DNA of 64,000 nucleotides from Eupeodes corollae (lineage: Eukaryota > Arthropoda > Insecta > Diptera > Syrphidae), in NCBI RefSeq assembly GCF_945859685.1, contig NC_079147.1, positions 133,573,645 to 133,637,644 of the forward strand, read 5' to 3'. How positions within the stretch are numbered: position 1 is the stretch's first letter; the number at the start of each line of letters is the position of its first letter. A program made the position numbers and the translations under genes. Shown here piece by piece: positions 34,840 to 46,934 of the stretch. Under the pieces are notes generated by a model that saw only the letters and a program-made list of their open reading frames with translations, had not been told where the DNA came from and did no database searches.

Positions 34840-34990
34840 ATAAAGCTATATTCGTTCGAGTTCTGCGGCGTGTGGCATGTGGCACCGTCGGTTATCATGT
34901 GACCATATAGTTCCGAAATGAATGTGACGGTGACAGTCGTTATTCCATCATACATACCTAACGAGTGAGAAATGTACTTTATTGCTAGAG
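34840..34990 (-). pseudogene. Tc/mariner-like transposase fragment
   Basis: On the minus strand a single frame reads GITTVTVT, then YGHMIT joined to DGATCHTP. DGATCHT is the motif with the second catalytic Asp in this transposase group. The sequence between the two parts is deleted. No terminal repeats are visible. Confidence 0.6.
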
Positions 34991-35847
34991 AATTTTGTTC
35001 GAAAAGTCACCCTTTATTATTTGGTATTCAAATACTTCAAACACCATTTTCAATTGACTGGTATCTAAATTAAATTTTGAAGAGGTTAAGTACTTGCGAC
35101 CAGTCTTGGCCCCTGAAAACTTTGCGGTGAGGAAAGAGAAGTGTCTTTCTCTATATTATATTCGATTTAAAAAATGAAAACAAACCTGCTTCGAGGCAGT
35201 GTTCCGCAATTTTAGCTTTTTGGATTTTTACTTTTTTCTTCTTTTCTAAATAACATTGATGCAACTGATGGAAATTTTTCATTATGTGTGTTTTGTTTCT
35301 TTTCTTTGTTTTGATTCTGTTTTTTTTTTTTTGATTTGATAGGTACTTTGCATATTATTTATTCAATGATGTCTTTAGGTTGGTAAATTAAATTTATGCG
35401 AGCGCACGTCTTATAATAAAGGTTATAAAAAACGAAAGTGTGTAAATGAATAATTTGTTAAGTGTTGCATTGGTACGAGTATTTCGTGTAAAACTAAAAG
35501 GCATATAATATAAAGAAAAGGTAGATCTGTTAGAGGAATTTGATAACATTTATTATTATTAATTAGAAATGCGTTTTTATTTGTATTGAATTAAGAAATT
35601 AATAACAAACAAATACGCGTATAAGTGTTCATTAAAAAAAAAACATATGAACTGAAAATTAAGTTTATACTTTAGAAGAAGTATTTGTTTTTTATTTTAT
35701 ATTTATTTTGGCGAACTTTTGTACATTTTCCAATGGTTTCTTTTTTTAAATTAAACGATCACTTTTATTATAAAGAACATGTTTTATTAACAAAAAGTGA
35801 ACGAATGTACTAACATCCAACATTTTTAAATTTTGCTAACTATTAAA
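34991..35847. other. AT-rich spacer
   Basis: No gene is recognised. There are poly-T tracts near 35,320 and 35,690. Confidence 0.35.
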
Positions 35848-36118
35848 TTAGTAGTACCCGTAGCTTGATGGTTAGTGCGTTGGCCTGTCATGCAAGGGTC
35901 TTTTCAATTCCTGTCTGTGCCATCTAACTTTTTCACGGGTACTGCCTCTTGCGAGAAATTGACAAATCCTCCAAGAGTAATTCTTATCATGAAATAGTGC
36001 TTTCTCAAATTAGCCATTTGGATCCCATCTCTGACAACATTACTCGCACACAGGAATGGTTTAGAATTGTAAGTCACTAGGCCCTGGTTCTTCATGGACT
36101 GTTGCGCAACCTAACTTA
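35848..36118 (+). mobile_element. tRNA-derived SINE, copy D, near full length
   Basis: The head GTAGTACCCGTAGCTTGATG has a good A-box-like GATGGTTAGTGCG. The B-box position is degraded (TCTTTTCAATTCC). The body and 3' end GTTGCGCAACCTAACTTATT are intact. Target-site duplications were not found. Confidence 0.8.
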
Positions 36119-37370
36119 TTTATTTTATTAACGTTTAAATTGCTAATTTCCCTTTTTAAACAAAAAAAAAACGGGCATCCGAATATGTCTATAAAATGAC
36201 AGTTCGTAATTAATTGGAATTCCAAGGAGTTGACTGGACCCATCCATCCACGGATGTTATATGTACTTAGAAAATTTCTAAAGTAAAAGTACGGATTCCG
36301 TGATTTTAGATCGACCAAATTTCTAAGACATAGCGAGATGTTTAAATCGTTTAAAATAGTAAATCACATTGTAAGCTTAGTAGATTGCGAAAAATGGCTT
36401 TAAAGTTTTAAAAAATTCTTTAGAATTTGTCGCCAGTGTAACAAATCTTTGTTGAGATTTGATTTAATTTCTTTTATTCATAATTGGTAAATATTGTTGG
36501 TAAATTGATTATCAACTATTAGATCAGCCCATATCTACTTGCTAGTACTAAGTTTCTTTATTCTTGCATGAAAATGTTCTAGAATATCCATTTTTCAGTA
36601 ATGTTAAATGCGTATTTTTTTTATTATCAATCATTTTTTAACAAAATTGCTCGCTAATCAGTTCAAATGAAAACACATAATTATTAATATTCAAATCAAA
36701 ATCTACAGAAAAACAAGTTTAAATCACTGTGAGATGTTTATGTATAAAAAACAGCCATTATATATAAAACTGAAACAAAATTTAAATCGTTTCCGCTTCA
36801 GGTAAATCGTGGTATAGTTATCCTAAAAAAGGTTGATTAAAACACAAGAAAATTAAACTATAAGATAAAATGTGATTTTCAAATAAGCGATTAATATTAT
36901 AACCATAGGAAGATGTTACATAAATATTTTTGAAGCTTTACACTTGCATGCATTCTTTTTATTGGTTTTAAATTGTAAATATTTGAACCAGATACCAATT
37001 ATCTTTTCCTTATAAAAAGATTTAATTCAAGTGCTCAGAGTCTAGAAGTGCTTTTGAACTTCAAACGTTTAGTTGTAAAGTTATTAACACAAATTAAAAT
37101 TGTTATCTTTTTTCTTTATTAAATAATGCAATTTTCTGAAAGTTACATAAGATACAATATTTAGTTAGATTTTTCTTACATTAATCATATACAATACTTT
37201 AAGTTATATTAAATGCATTCAAACTTGCACTAGTCTTTTAACATAGCATGTTCCCTTTCTCAAGAACATATATCTTTTTCTGGTTTCTAAGAACCTTAAT
37301 ATAATTATTCGATAAAACATTACTACACTAGACTTTTTTTGTGTCTTATTTACTTATTTAATTAAGGAGG
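36119..37370. other. AT-rich spacer
   Basis: No gene is recognised. The ORF at 36,061-36,318 on the minus strand overlaps the SINE and is a chance frame. Confidence 0.35.
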
Positions 37371-37740
37371 CGCTACTGTTCGGAACGGATCTGGGCCTCA
37401 ACCAATATGTGTCTCCAGCCAGATCGGTCCTAGTTGGCTGTCTCCAGTTTCGAACGCCAAGTTAGTTGAGGTTGTCTCCCACCTGCGAGCACCACCTGAG
37501 TTGCGGTCTTCCTCTGCTACGATGTCTATAGGGATTGGATTCGAATACCATCCGCGCTGAAGCGTTCGTGTTCATTAGCTCTACATGACTCAGCCATCTG
37601 AGTATTTGGACTTTTATTCTTTTAATTAGGTTAGTGTAGCTGTACAGCACGTACAGTTTGTCGTTGTATCTTCTTTCCACTCTCTATATATGCCTTTAGG
37701 TATACAAAGCCCTTAACTACCTCAAAGTTAAAGCTTCAAT
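37371..37740 (-). mobile_element. RTE-like LINE 3' end relic
   Basis: The minus strand encodes RRYNDKLY, then IKVQILRWLSHVELMNTNA, then a GRPQLRW-like segment (37,462-37,680), matching the C-terminus of the family. It ends in the usual 3' untranslated sequence (GGTTGAGGCCC-like, near 37,400). The rest of the element is absent. Confidence 0.75.
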
Positions 37741-37754
37741 GTCTTTTTTAATTG

Positions 37755-38270
37755 CGACATATAGGAACTTTATGGCAAGTTTTGCATTTGTTCAAAATTT
37801 CGGACTCGAGATTTTAATCAAACATTATATTACGATGGTAAGGAAGTGGAAAAAAGTGGGTCCCGCGATTCCGTACGGTCGGTTTCGTCTGTCTGTCTAC
37901 GCTCCTACAGCCTAAACAGCGATTTAGTTTCCTTGGAAGTTAAGGTTTTGAGCAGATTCGCGTGAAGCGTTTTGTTTAATTTTTTTTAAGATCAAAACTA
38001 ACAGTGGCCCCCATATAATTTTTTTTAGTCAAAAAACAAAATTTCGAATTTCCTCAAAACCAAACCGATATATTTTTTTTAATTTTCTCTAAAATTTTAT
38101 TTTTTAATTTGGCTTCTTTTAATAAAAAAACATATTTTTGTATTTCTCAGGAAAAGTACCGCTCATAGAACCGTTATTTTGTTTTTTTTTTAATTTTCTC
38201 AGCAACAAATGAACTGATTTCAATAATTTTTTTTTTGAAAAAGCTCTTAACGGAAAAAATAAACTCAACG
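37755..38270 (+). repeat. Family V AT-rich interspersed repeat, copy 1
   Basis: It shares several words with 59,130-59,510: ATAGGAACT...GGCAAGTTTTGCATT, GAAGTTAAGGTTTTGAGC, GATTCGCGT, AAACCGATA, TGGCTTCTTT and ATAGAACCGTTATTTTG. It also holds CGTCTGTCTGTCTACGCTCC, absent from copy 2. There is no ORF. Confidence 0.6.
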
Positions 38271-38477
38271 TAAAAACTCCTTGTTAGCGCTGAAAACTTG
38301 TAAGAAAGAAGGAATGTGATTGAATTGTAGTAGGTTCATTCTATCTAGCAACAAAATTTCTTCACTATCATCATAAACATGTCATTATCCATCTATCTGC
38401 ATAAAGCTGAGCACGCCAATGAACTATTCTATGTTCGTTTTAGACACCTACCTAACTACACAACCGATAGGCGATCG

Positions 38478-38821
38478 TTTTACAATTTAAACATACATGT
38501 TCTTCCTCTTTCTTATCTTCAGATAATTTACTTTCCATCTTCTAATATGAAATTAAAATAAAGCTATCCAAAGGAAAAAGCTTTGAACGAAATAGTTGAA
38601 TACACAAACAATTGTTTTCGTTAAGTATGCTTACAAGTATTTTTTATTTCCAGGATGAGTTGTCCTAGGATTATTTGTGTCAAATGGCATTTACATCTTT
38701 GAAGACAAACTTATTTTACAGGTATATTTTAAAATCTTATATATGTAGGTAATTTTTTAAACAGACTCTTTGCATACAGGAATAAGTTCGTGCGACCCAG
38801 TCGTGCATTTTATTTTGATGA
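38478..38821 (+). repeat. Inverted duplication, left arm
   Basis: This is the reverse complement of 46,935-47,308 with roughly 85-90% identity by eye. Shared words include CATACATGTTCTTCCTCTTT, GGAAAAAGCTTTGAACGAA, CAATTGTTTTCGTTAAGTAT and AGTTCGTGCGACCCAGT. One internal insertion of about 25 bp distinguishes the arms. This arm butts against a LINE relic at 38,822. Confidence 0.8.
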
Positions 38822-39105
38822 CGGCATATACTTGTTCCTGCCCCCATCGTCTCCGCTTCCCAGGCAATGCTCAAAAACACTCCACTGACATAACGCTTTG
38901 ATCCATTTATGTCAATATCATTGGTGTATCTGAGCAATTGGATGAAGCTTTGGAATTGGAAGACTGTGTCTTTTCTCTAGTGTTCACAGTTGACTTTTCA
39001 CTATTATTTCCAGAACGATGTTGAAGAAGTCGCATGACAGTGTATCGCTTTGCCTAAAACATTTCTTTACAGATCTTTTCCTACCTTGATCTTTGTATAT
39101 GAAAA
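38822..39105 (-). mobile_element. RTE-like LINE RT relic
   Basis: The minus strand reads FRQSDTLSCDFF in one frame, then a degenerate palm RYTNDIDING (YADDIDIIG in the family), then VSGVFLSI (38,737-38,937 frame). Frames shift in between. Confidence 0.65.
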
Positions 39106-40513
39106 CTAGTTTTCCTATACAAAGCCTTGATGGCAGCGAGCATTCTCTATCGCCAAGTATGAGACTCTAATTCAGAAAAAATGATATTCATCTTACTGGT
39201 GCTAACGCAGCCTTAAATATATTTGTTTCTACTCAGCATTTAAACAAAATATTTCCAAAATACTTTTGTGGGTCAGGAATGGGTTGACTCGCAAATTACG
39301 GTCAAATTTTGTTTGCCTCTTAAACGGACTAAGGACATGAACAATAAACATGGTGCGAGTAAACTTAATATGTTAAATATGTGTGAATAATAATACTAGA
39401 AATAACTTTACTCAAACCATTTTCCAGTGTTGGTACACATCGATACAAAAATCTTTTGAAAATAAAGTGTTTCAATAGAAACACTACTATCTTATCTCAT
39501 CAGTCCGCATATTGAACCAACATTTATTAAAAAGAGTTAAATTGTGGATTTGGAAATTATATCTACATTGCAGATTTATGCATTTCTAGCCCTGGAGAAT
39601 ATTTTGATTTCACTACAAACTTATACTCGCAAAACCATGTTAGTCATGAAATTTTTCTCATTTTTAAGTTAAATTAAAAAGCAAAACTTAATATTCAATA
39701 TAAAACACGAAACTGATGAAACGATTATTTCAAACGATTTTTTTCGTTTTGGCTTGATCGCAATAAGTCCTGGGCCAGGATGCATCAGGAATATTGACGA
39801 AGAGAACGTCCAATAACAATACGCAAATTAAATTTCCATTGTGAAAGGGGACAAGTTAAACGCAATATTAATTTGAAACAATTTTATATTACTTTCATAC
39901 ATAATATGTAAATAACGATTATATGTACGTGATTTGTACATCAAAAGCATGTCATTTTTTATATCAATTTTTTGCAACAAAAAAAATAGTTTATAGAAGT
40001 TACGTATTAAGATACATCGCACTTAGTTGCTCTTTTAAATAGTTAAAGCCCGCATCATATTGATAATTTATCAACATATTCAAGACGTTAACGAACCTTT
40101 TAATTAATTATCTCCTAACATATGTATATCAACATCTTACATTAACCAAAAAAAAAAAACCATTTCTTATAGTCTTCCAATTATACATAAAAGGGGGTTT
40201 AAAGGTTTGTTTCCTATTAATATACTTATGTGCTGATGAATATTTATAAAGTTTATAGTGTAATTTTCTTAACGAGCACTTTTATTGCCCATTTACAAGG
40301 AAATAATTCAGAAGGTTAAGAGCTAAAGTAATATTTTTCAGAGATTAGTACTTTAGTCTAGAAAAAAAACTTCTATCTTAATTTGGAAAAGTGCTCACAT
40401 TAAACCCCCATTCAAAAAAAAAGAAGACGCAAACTTCAAGAAGTCCTTAAGTATACATTTTTAAACTAATCAAATTGCAGCTTTAGATAAGATCTTTAGA
40501 ATTCCGACCTCCA
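39106..40513. other. AT-rich upstream region of esterase gene 1
   Basis: No gene is seen. The promoter of gene 1 should lie in its right part. No convincing TATA/initiator pair was identified. Confidence 0.35.
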
Positions 40514-42698
40514 ATGTCTAGAAAGAATTTTTGGTTTACTATTCATGCTCATTTATTATTGTAATATAAAATCATTCTGGATTTGTGACCCATCAGATTG
40601 TCATAATTAGAAGACCAAACAAAATGTTGTGAAATTTATATCGAGTCAATTTGTGCAGTAGATATTTATCTTATTTTAATTAAATATTAAATTTTGGAAG
40701 CTAAAGGAGGGAGAAAGTTAAGTTGGTCTTTATTCAAAAGATACATAATTTACTTTTTTTGCAGGGTCATAGGATACAAAATACAACAAAGTTCGCTAAC
40801 AACACGTGAAACAATTCAAGTTCTTACAACGAAAGGGCCAATCAAGGGAGTTAAACGGGTCTCCGTTTATGGAGTTCCATATTATAGCTTTGAAAATATC
40901 CCATTCGCTAAACCACCGTTGGATGATCTTCGATTTAAGGCTCCGATACCCCCAGACCCATGGGTTGAAGTAAAAGACTGCACACAACCTTGTGAAAAAC
41001 CACTACAAGAGAATTTTGTTTTCACAAAATACAAAGGCTCAGAGGATTGCTTATACCTCAATGTGTTTTCGAAAAATGTAAGATAATTGACTTTTTTCTT
41101 TATTAAGGAACAAAAAGGAAATTAAGAATTTAAATAATTATCTTTGTCTTTTTAAGTTAAGCCCGGACAAGCTATCACCTGTTATGGTGTGGATCTATGG
41201 TGGTGGTTTTCAAATTGGTGAAGCTTCCCGGGATTTATATGGACCAGACTATTTGATGGACAAAGATGTTGTTTATGTATCCATTACCTATAGATTAGGG
41301 CCACTTGGTTTGAAATTTCATATCCACTTAAAGAAAATTTATTTTATGCCCAAAATTTCATAGGTTTTCTTAGTCTTAACGATCCAAAACTAAATATTCC
41401 TGGCAACGCTGGATTGAAAGACCAAATTTTGGGATTACGCTGGGTGAAAGAAAATATTTCACGATTTGGTGGAGATCCCGAGAATGTAACCCTTTTTGGA
41501 GAAAGCGCTGGAGGAACATCAACTCATCTTCTAATGATTTCTCCTCAAACCGAAGGACTCTTTCATAAAGCCATCGTTCAGTCTGGCAGTGCGCTGTGTC
41601 ATTGGGCTATGCCACCGGCCAATAACTGGCCATATCGATTAGCGGTTGCAATGGGTCTTACAGGAGCTGATGCTGGTGATGATAAAGCTGTGTATGAGTT
41701 CTTGTCAAAGGCAAAAGGTACTGATATTGTATCAGCTGCCGTAAGGATAACCAACAAGGATGAAAAACGGAACCGCGTGTTGTTTGCTTTTGCTCCTACC
41801 ATTGAGCCATATGAAACAGATGACTGCGTTATTCCTAAAGAACCTTTGGAGTTAATGAAGACTACTTGGAGCAACAATATTCCACTGATGATTGGTGGAA
41901 ACTCTCATGAAGGACTTCTTTTTCTTCCAGGTTTGTTTAAAATTCCATTTTGCTTTGTACAACTATTTTAATTCATTGGACGCTGTTCAGAGATTCGCAG
42001 GAGACCAATTACGCTCGATGAAGTCGAAAATTGTGAATATCTAGTCCCGAATGATCTTGGTCTGGACAGGAGTAGTGAAAAATGCAAGCAGTTTGGCCTT
42101 CAAATTAAAAAGACACACTTTGGCGATGAAGAATGCAGCTCAAAAACATCCATGCAATACCTTGATGTAATCAAAACATTGTATTTGTAATTAATTTGTA
42201 TAAATTACTTAAACTATTTGCAATTTTTCTATACAGTTACTCTCATATAAAATGTTCTGGCATGGGATATCACGCACAGTTATGTCTCGTTTGGAGTTCA
42301 GCAAAGCACCCACATATCTATATCGTTTTGAATTCGACTCACCATTTTTCAACCAGATTCGTAACTTAATATGCGGCAAGGGACATAATGGTGCATGTCA
42401 TGGCGATGATATTTGCTATCTCTTTTACAATACATTTTCGTGTAGATTGTCAAAGGATACCCCAGAGTACAGGACCATTGAAAGGATGATTGGCATTTGG
42501 ACAAGTTTTGCCCAAAATGGTAGTCCCAACTGTGATGTCATAAGTGATGTTAACATTCAACCTTTGGATAAAAATGAAACAAATCTAAAGTGTTTCAATA
42601 TATCAAATGAAGTGAAAATTATTGATTTGCCTGAAAATGAAAAGTTGAAAATTTGGGATAGTATGTATGAAAAATCTCGATTGTATGGAAAAACATAA
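40514..42698 (+). CDS. Alpha-type carboxylesterase, gene 1 (six exons, 571 aa with proposed exon 1)
   Basis: This gene encodes a serine hydrolase of the alpha/beta-hydrolase, carboxylesterase B family, which splits carboxylic esters; relatives act on lipids and xenobiotics. Exons: 40,514-40,560 (proposed), 40,765-41,077, 41,157-41,307, 41,364-41,930, 41,991-42,166 and 42,237-42,698. All introns are GT-AG and the phases agree. The proposed first exon gives MSRKNFWFTIHA and joins in phase at a TTTGCAG acceptor; the N-terminus would be hydrophobic rather than a clear signal peptide. Visible motifs are YSFENIPFAKPP, EDCLYLNV, the oxyanion loop YGGGF, and the nucleophile GESAGG (S218). The catalytic acid lies in SHEGLL (E353) and the base in CHGDD (H473). 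Length and triad spacing match fly alpha-esterases such as alphaE7 (S218/E351/H471 from memory). The Gly of the oxyanion loop and the acyl-pocket Trp (CHWA), changed in some insecticide-resistant alleles, are unchanged. No AATAAA was seen nearby; a variant AATATA lies at 42,891. Confidence 0.9.
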
Positions 42699-43284
42699 GG
42701 TAAACAAAATGCTACATTCGATAGTAAGAGGTTCATCTACCTCTGAATCATCAGGATGTTATGTGGTGTTCATCTACCTCGGAATTTAGTTGTAAAAGAT
42801 ATAAATTAACTTCGTGTCTATAATTGTGATGGTGGGTTGTTCCTTGCATAAATTAATTTGTATTTCAGTACAACCTCCAACTAGAACTTAAATATATAAT
42901 TTTAAAATACCTAAAAAGGATATGGTCCATTAAAGGTCCAGAGTCCTACACTGTAAGAATATAGATGCAATAACAATTTTTGTTCAAAGAGTGAAAGCAG
43001 ATTCATTTTTATACCTAAAAGCTACTGGTGTATGTTTATTTTGCAAAATATGTAAATTTGTATTTTTATATAAACATTTGTAGGGGAAAAATAAGAAATA
43101 TAAAAGATTTTAAAAAGTGTTTTTTATTATCAGTAAGATTAAAATTAGTTTTATAATATAACACTTAAACTAAATTAATAGAAGAGTAACGTTAAAGCAG
43201 CAGTGACATCGAACCGGTTTTGGTCTTTAGCACCCGTTATACGCAACGGGTTTGAAACATTGGTAAGATACATCTAGAGAACCA
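42699..43284. other. 3' flank of esterase gene 1
   Basis: A short direct repeat GTTCATCTACCTC occurs at about 42,732 and 42,768. An AATATA box at 42,891-42,896 could serve polyadenylation. Nothing else is recognised. Confidence 0.35.
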
Positions 43285-43715
43285 ACTGCTACTCTCTTCG
43301 TCTCAAAATCTTCCGAATGTTCATCCAATTAATCGGATACGCCGATGATATTGACATAGTTGGAAGATAAAAGCGTGAAGTCAGTGGAGCGTTTTTGAAC
43401 ATTGTGACGGAAGCGGACAAGATGAGTTTAGTGGTCAATCAGGGCAAGACAAGGAATATGCTGTCTTCATTGGACAAAACGTCCCCATGGAAAACTATAA
43501 CTTTAAGGTAGTTATGTACTTTCTCTACTTAGGCAACGATAAAATATCAAACAACGATACTAACGCTGAAATCAAACGAAAAATAACTCCGCAGTAGTTA
43601 AGTCCTCTCTCTGAGCCCTCGATCCTGTCAAAGTAAGAAGAAAGCGTCTTAGGATGCTTCGAGAGAAAAATTCTTCGGGTAATTTTTGGCTCCGTCTGCA
43701 TAGATGGAATGTGTT
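43285..43715 (+). mobile_element. RTE-like LINE relic retaining the YADD codons
   Basis: It matches 14,335-14,850 of the main LINE. At about 43,330 it reads LIGYADDIDIVG, with TAC for the Tyr that is TAG in the main copy. Stops and deletions follow. The EKNSSGNFWLRLHRW-like region shows the roughly 25 bp missing from the main copy. It stops abruptly near 43,715. Confidence 0.75.
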
Positions 43716-43904
43716 TGGGCTGTACAGTGAATTTTTTTTCAACTTTGACATTAATTCCAAAAATTTGAAATTGAAAGACTAATAACATATATCGACTTTA
43801 TTTCCACATTGTATTTGACTTACATACTAGTATCAGCGTAATATTCAATTTTATTTCACGAAACAAACAAATATTAAGGTTAATTGATGGAGAGATGCCG
43901 CACT

Positions 43905-44800
43905 CAATCGAATTGACAGTTTTTTTTTCATAAAAAAATATAAACATACAAAAAAAATTGCTAAAATGTTGTAAAACATGATTTTCGACTCCAATATCTG
44001 TTCGAAAACTAGAGATATTGGCTTCAAACAAATTTTATCTTATAAAAAATATTGTTGTCAATATTCGATAAAATAAAAAAAAAAAATCGAATAAAAAAAA
44101 ACACAATACTAAAATTTATTAAAAAATGGTTTCGACTACAATATCTTTTTGAAAACTTGAGATATTGGCTTCAAGCAAATTTTATCATATACAAAATATT
44201 GTTGTCAACATTCGGTAATATTAAAAAAAAATGTAATTGACAGTTTTTTTTACAAAAAATGAAAACCTAAAAAGAACAATACTAAAATTTGGTAAAAGTT
44301 TATTTTCTACTCAAATATCTATTTCTAATTTTATTCTATTGGCGTCCACCTTATTTCATCTAATAGAAAATATTGTTTTTGACACTTAATACAATTTGTA
44401 TAAAAATCCTACTTTTAGTTTTTTCATAAAAATTAAAATCTACAAAAAATAGTAAACAAAATTGATAAAAATTGCTGTTCGGATCTCGATATCTCGTGAG
44501 TAAATGAATGTATTGACTTCAAAATGATTTCATTCCGTGATACATTTTCCTAGAAAACTATGTATTTTTTTATAAAAGAAATAATAACTTTAAAAAAAGC
44601 TAGGTATAGTGAAAATTGGTTTTCGGCTAAAAATCTTGTTGACAAAAAAAGATTTTTAAATCAAACTATTTCATCATATGCAAAATATTGTTGACAATTT
44701 TTAGTTAATTTTTTAGAATAATTAAACAAACAACTTTTTTAATAAAACACGGAAACCTTCAAGCCTTTTAAGCAAGACAAATCGACAGACGGGATGTGAA
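43905..44800 (-). repeat. Family T array, inverted
   Basis: The units share GATTTTCGACTCCAATATCT (43,980) and GTTTCGACTACAATATCTTT (44,129), 147 bp apart, and a third at about 44,303. Each is followed by GATATTGGCTTCAA and AAATATTGTTGTCAA. The head word AAGACAAATCGACAGACGGG is at 44,775. There is no tail module. Confidence 0.7.
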
Positions 44801-45148
44801 GTAATTTTAAAAATGTCGGTTCCAAATATTTTTAGTACACAGTCATTTAGAACTTATTATTTTTATATTTGATTTTCTTTAAAAAAAATTATGACCTGTT
44901 TTCTAGATATTGAATTTAAAAAAAAAATCATTTTTGATCATAAAATATTATTAAGACAGTATAAACCCTTGTGCAGAAAAAAAACATTGAAATAAGTTCA
45001 TTAGGTCTTAGGTTAGGTTAGTTTAATGGCCCATTGTGATACCACATGAATCTTGAGGCTTCCTCCTAAGCTCAAAGGAACCAGTTTAAGTCCCTTACGA
45101 AACGTGAGAGGCTGATTATACTGATATGATTTAGATCGTTTAGATCGT
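44801..45148. other. AT-rich spacer
   Basis: A TTAGGTTAGGTTAG stretch occurs near 45,010. No gene is seen, and the right part may belong to the LINE tail that follows. Confidence 0.3.
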
Positions 45149-45260
45149 TAAAGAAGAATGCTTGCGTTTTTGAGCCAGAGCAAGGTATGTGCAGAGAAGA
45201 TGAAGAACCGTTTCTTCCTCTTCCTCGTCCATACAGCTTCTGCAAAAGTCATTCGAGAAT
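45149..45260 (-). pseudogene. LINE C-terminal RNase H/Cys-His tail fragment
   Basis: On the minus strand the frame reads CRSCMDEEEEETVLHLLC then ALAQKRK. This is the Cys-rich C-terminal signature that follows RNase H in I/R1/Jockey-type LINEs. It is in frame with the upstream Helitron-derived sequence by chance of the junction near 45,260. Nothing upstream of the Cys motif from the LINE is present. Confidence 0.65.
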
Positions 45261-46240
45261 AATTGAAGGCTATTAAATTCAAACGGCATGTCGGGGATCT
45301 TCGGAATGAGAACTTCCTCACCTTTTAATTTTCTTTTTAGTAACGTCGCGTAAATTAAACTGTTCAACAATTTTCTAACCACTTAACGTTCATCAATATT
45401 CTAACAACTTAACGCGTACCGTTGCACAGTTTTGGTTGGTCTATATTTCGAAACATTATAACTTCGGAGCCAACCTTTAGGCGTAAATTGTGCGGTGATA
45501 AACCAGGAACATCCAAGGTGTTAAAAATTAAATTGGAAAGTTGGTGGCTTCATCTTCATCTTCATTTATAACGCAATCAATAGATTTGAATGAATGCATT
45601 GTTCCATAATCTTATTTTGAATCATGTAGTACAGGACATCTACATCTTTATTCTTAGCCGCTAAAATTGCTCCCTCACTCAACTATTCATTATTTTTTTT
45701 GTTAGAAATAATGTTTGGAAATATATTGTTGATAAGTTCGGTTCGTCTTTTGATGAGACAAAATTACAGAAATTGTTTGGAAATGGTATCAATCCGCTTG
45801 ACCATTACCGATAGTCAGCAATAGCTCAGAGAAATCTTCAGTAGGTGTATCAATATAATACTATAAGCCACTAAGGCAGCTTAATCCGGACCTTTTTCCG
45901 CAAAACTTTGACGCACCACAATATTGGCAAACAACGTCCATTTGCCCAATACAAACGCTGTGATGCAACCTGTAATCATTGCTGCAATCGTATCGAAACG
46001 CTGCACGATTCAAATCAGCACTTTATAAATCTCTTGTTCTTCGTCGCAAATTATCCTCTGTTGACCTCTGTTGTTCGCTAGACGATTTATATTGCCAACC
46101 GAGTCGTCGGGTCACGCGTTGCAATTTGTTCTTGTGATTGAGAAGCACGAAGTTGAGCCATACTAACGCAGCCCTCTTCACGTGCGTTTTCTTGTTCTTC
46201 TCCAGTCCTTTCATTTCGTATCCTTCTTGCATTGCGGCTT
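45261..46240 (-). pseudogene. Helitron helicase relic (N-terminal and C-terminal parts)
   Basis: The minus strand from 46,232 reads an Arg/Glu-rich leader (ARRIRNERTGEEQENA, then MAQLRASQSQEQIATRD). Next is IGQMDVVCQYCGASKFCG (about 45,935), the Zn-finger-like N-terminus of Helitron Rep/helicase proteins. Directly after come segments of the PIF1-like helicase C-terminus: EDFSELLLTIGNG, LSEGAILAAKNKDVDVL, then LCNGTRYA, and KGEEVLIPKIPDMPFEF at about 45,270-45,330. The Rep nuclease and most helicase motifs between are deleted, and stops and frameshifts are frequent. It is certainly inactive. Helitron ends (5' TC, 3' hairpin-CTRR) were not found. Confidence 0.75.
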
Positions 46241-46934
46241 TGTCGAGAAAGATTCGATCATCTTGGTCGCAGTATTGTTAATTAATCAATTCACTTAAAA
46301 ATTGATTTAACAACTAAAATTTTCAACCATTCATTCATAGACAAAATTAGTTAGCTGTTCGATATGTGCGTTTTGTTATTCCAAGTCTGATTCTTTTTTT
46401 GTTATACCACGTTTTATATCAAGTCACACAGGAACGCTGTCGAACGGGATGAACACTATGTTATGTGCGTCTCCTAGCTCTAAGCTGCCTACCCACCAAT
46501 TTACGCCACATTGAAACAGCCGTTCTTGAGTTATGTATAAATAGTGTAACTAACAGGACTTTTTGTTATATATGTATTGTCTCCAGTCGGAACTGAAATT
46601 TTGTTAAATACAAACTTCTTGAGAGCTACTAAACAAAATATTCATATTCAGATGGCGGTGTTTTCTACGCAGTACATTTCAGAAAGAGAAACCTGGTTTA
46701 ATAATCAACAATATTTTTCCAGAAACAAAATAATAAAAGAAAAACTTTACAATTTTGTTTAAAAGAAAATTACTTAAGTTTTAAATACAAATTTGAGAAC
46801 ATACTTCTTAAATTCTGGACTTTAATAATAGAAGGTACTGTAATATGCTGTCGAAACATATGCATCAAAAAAAAATCTACAATGAGTTCGAAGTGATTTG
46901 AACTGTTAAATTTAGAACAGATGTAAGTATGCAA
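46241..46934. other. AT-rich spacer
   Basis: No gene is recognised. Part of 46,241-46,300 may extend the Helitron leader. Confidence 0.3.

Noticed and set aside
40694..40763. Upstream in-frame extension as the N-terminus of esterase gene 1
   Set aside because: The frame there begins with TTG, includes a TTTTTTTGCAG acceptor tract, and has no homology to esterase N-termini. It is intron.
41801..41806. Glu of the IEPY motif as the catalytic acid of esterase gene 1
   Set aside because: It lies only 100 residues after the active Ser. The family acid is about 133-135 residues after it, in the HEGLL motif, which is present.
45140..45382. 80-codon minus-strand ORF as a novel gene
   Set aside because: It is a fusion of Helitron-helicase and LINE-tail remnants that happens to stay open.
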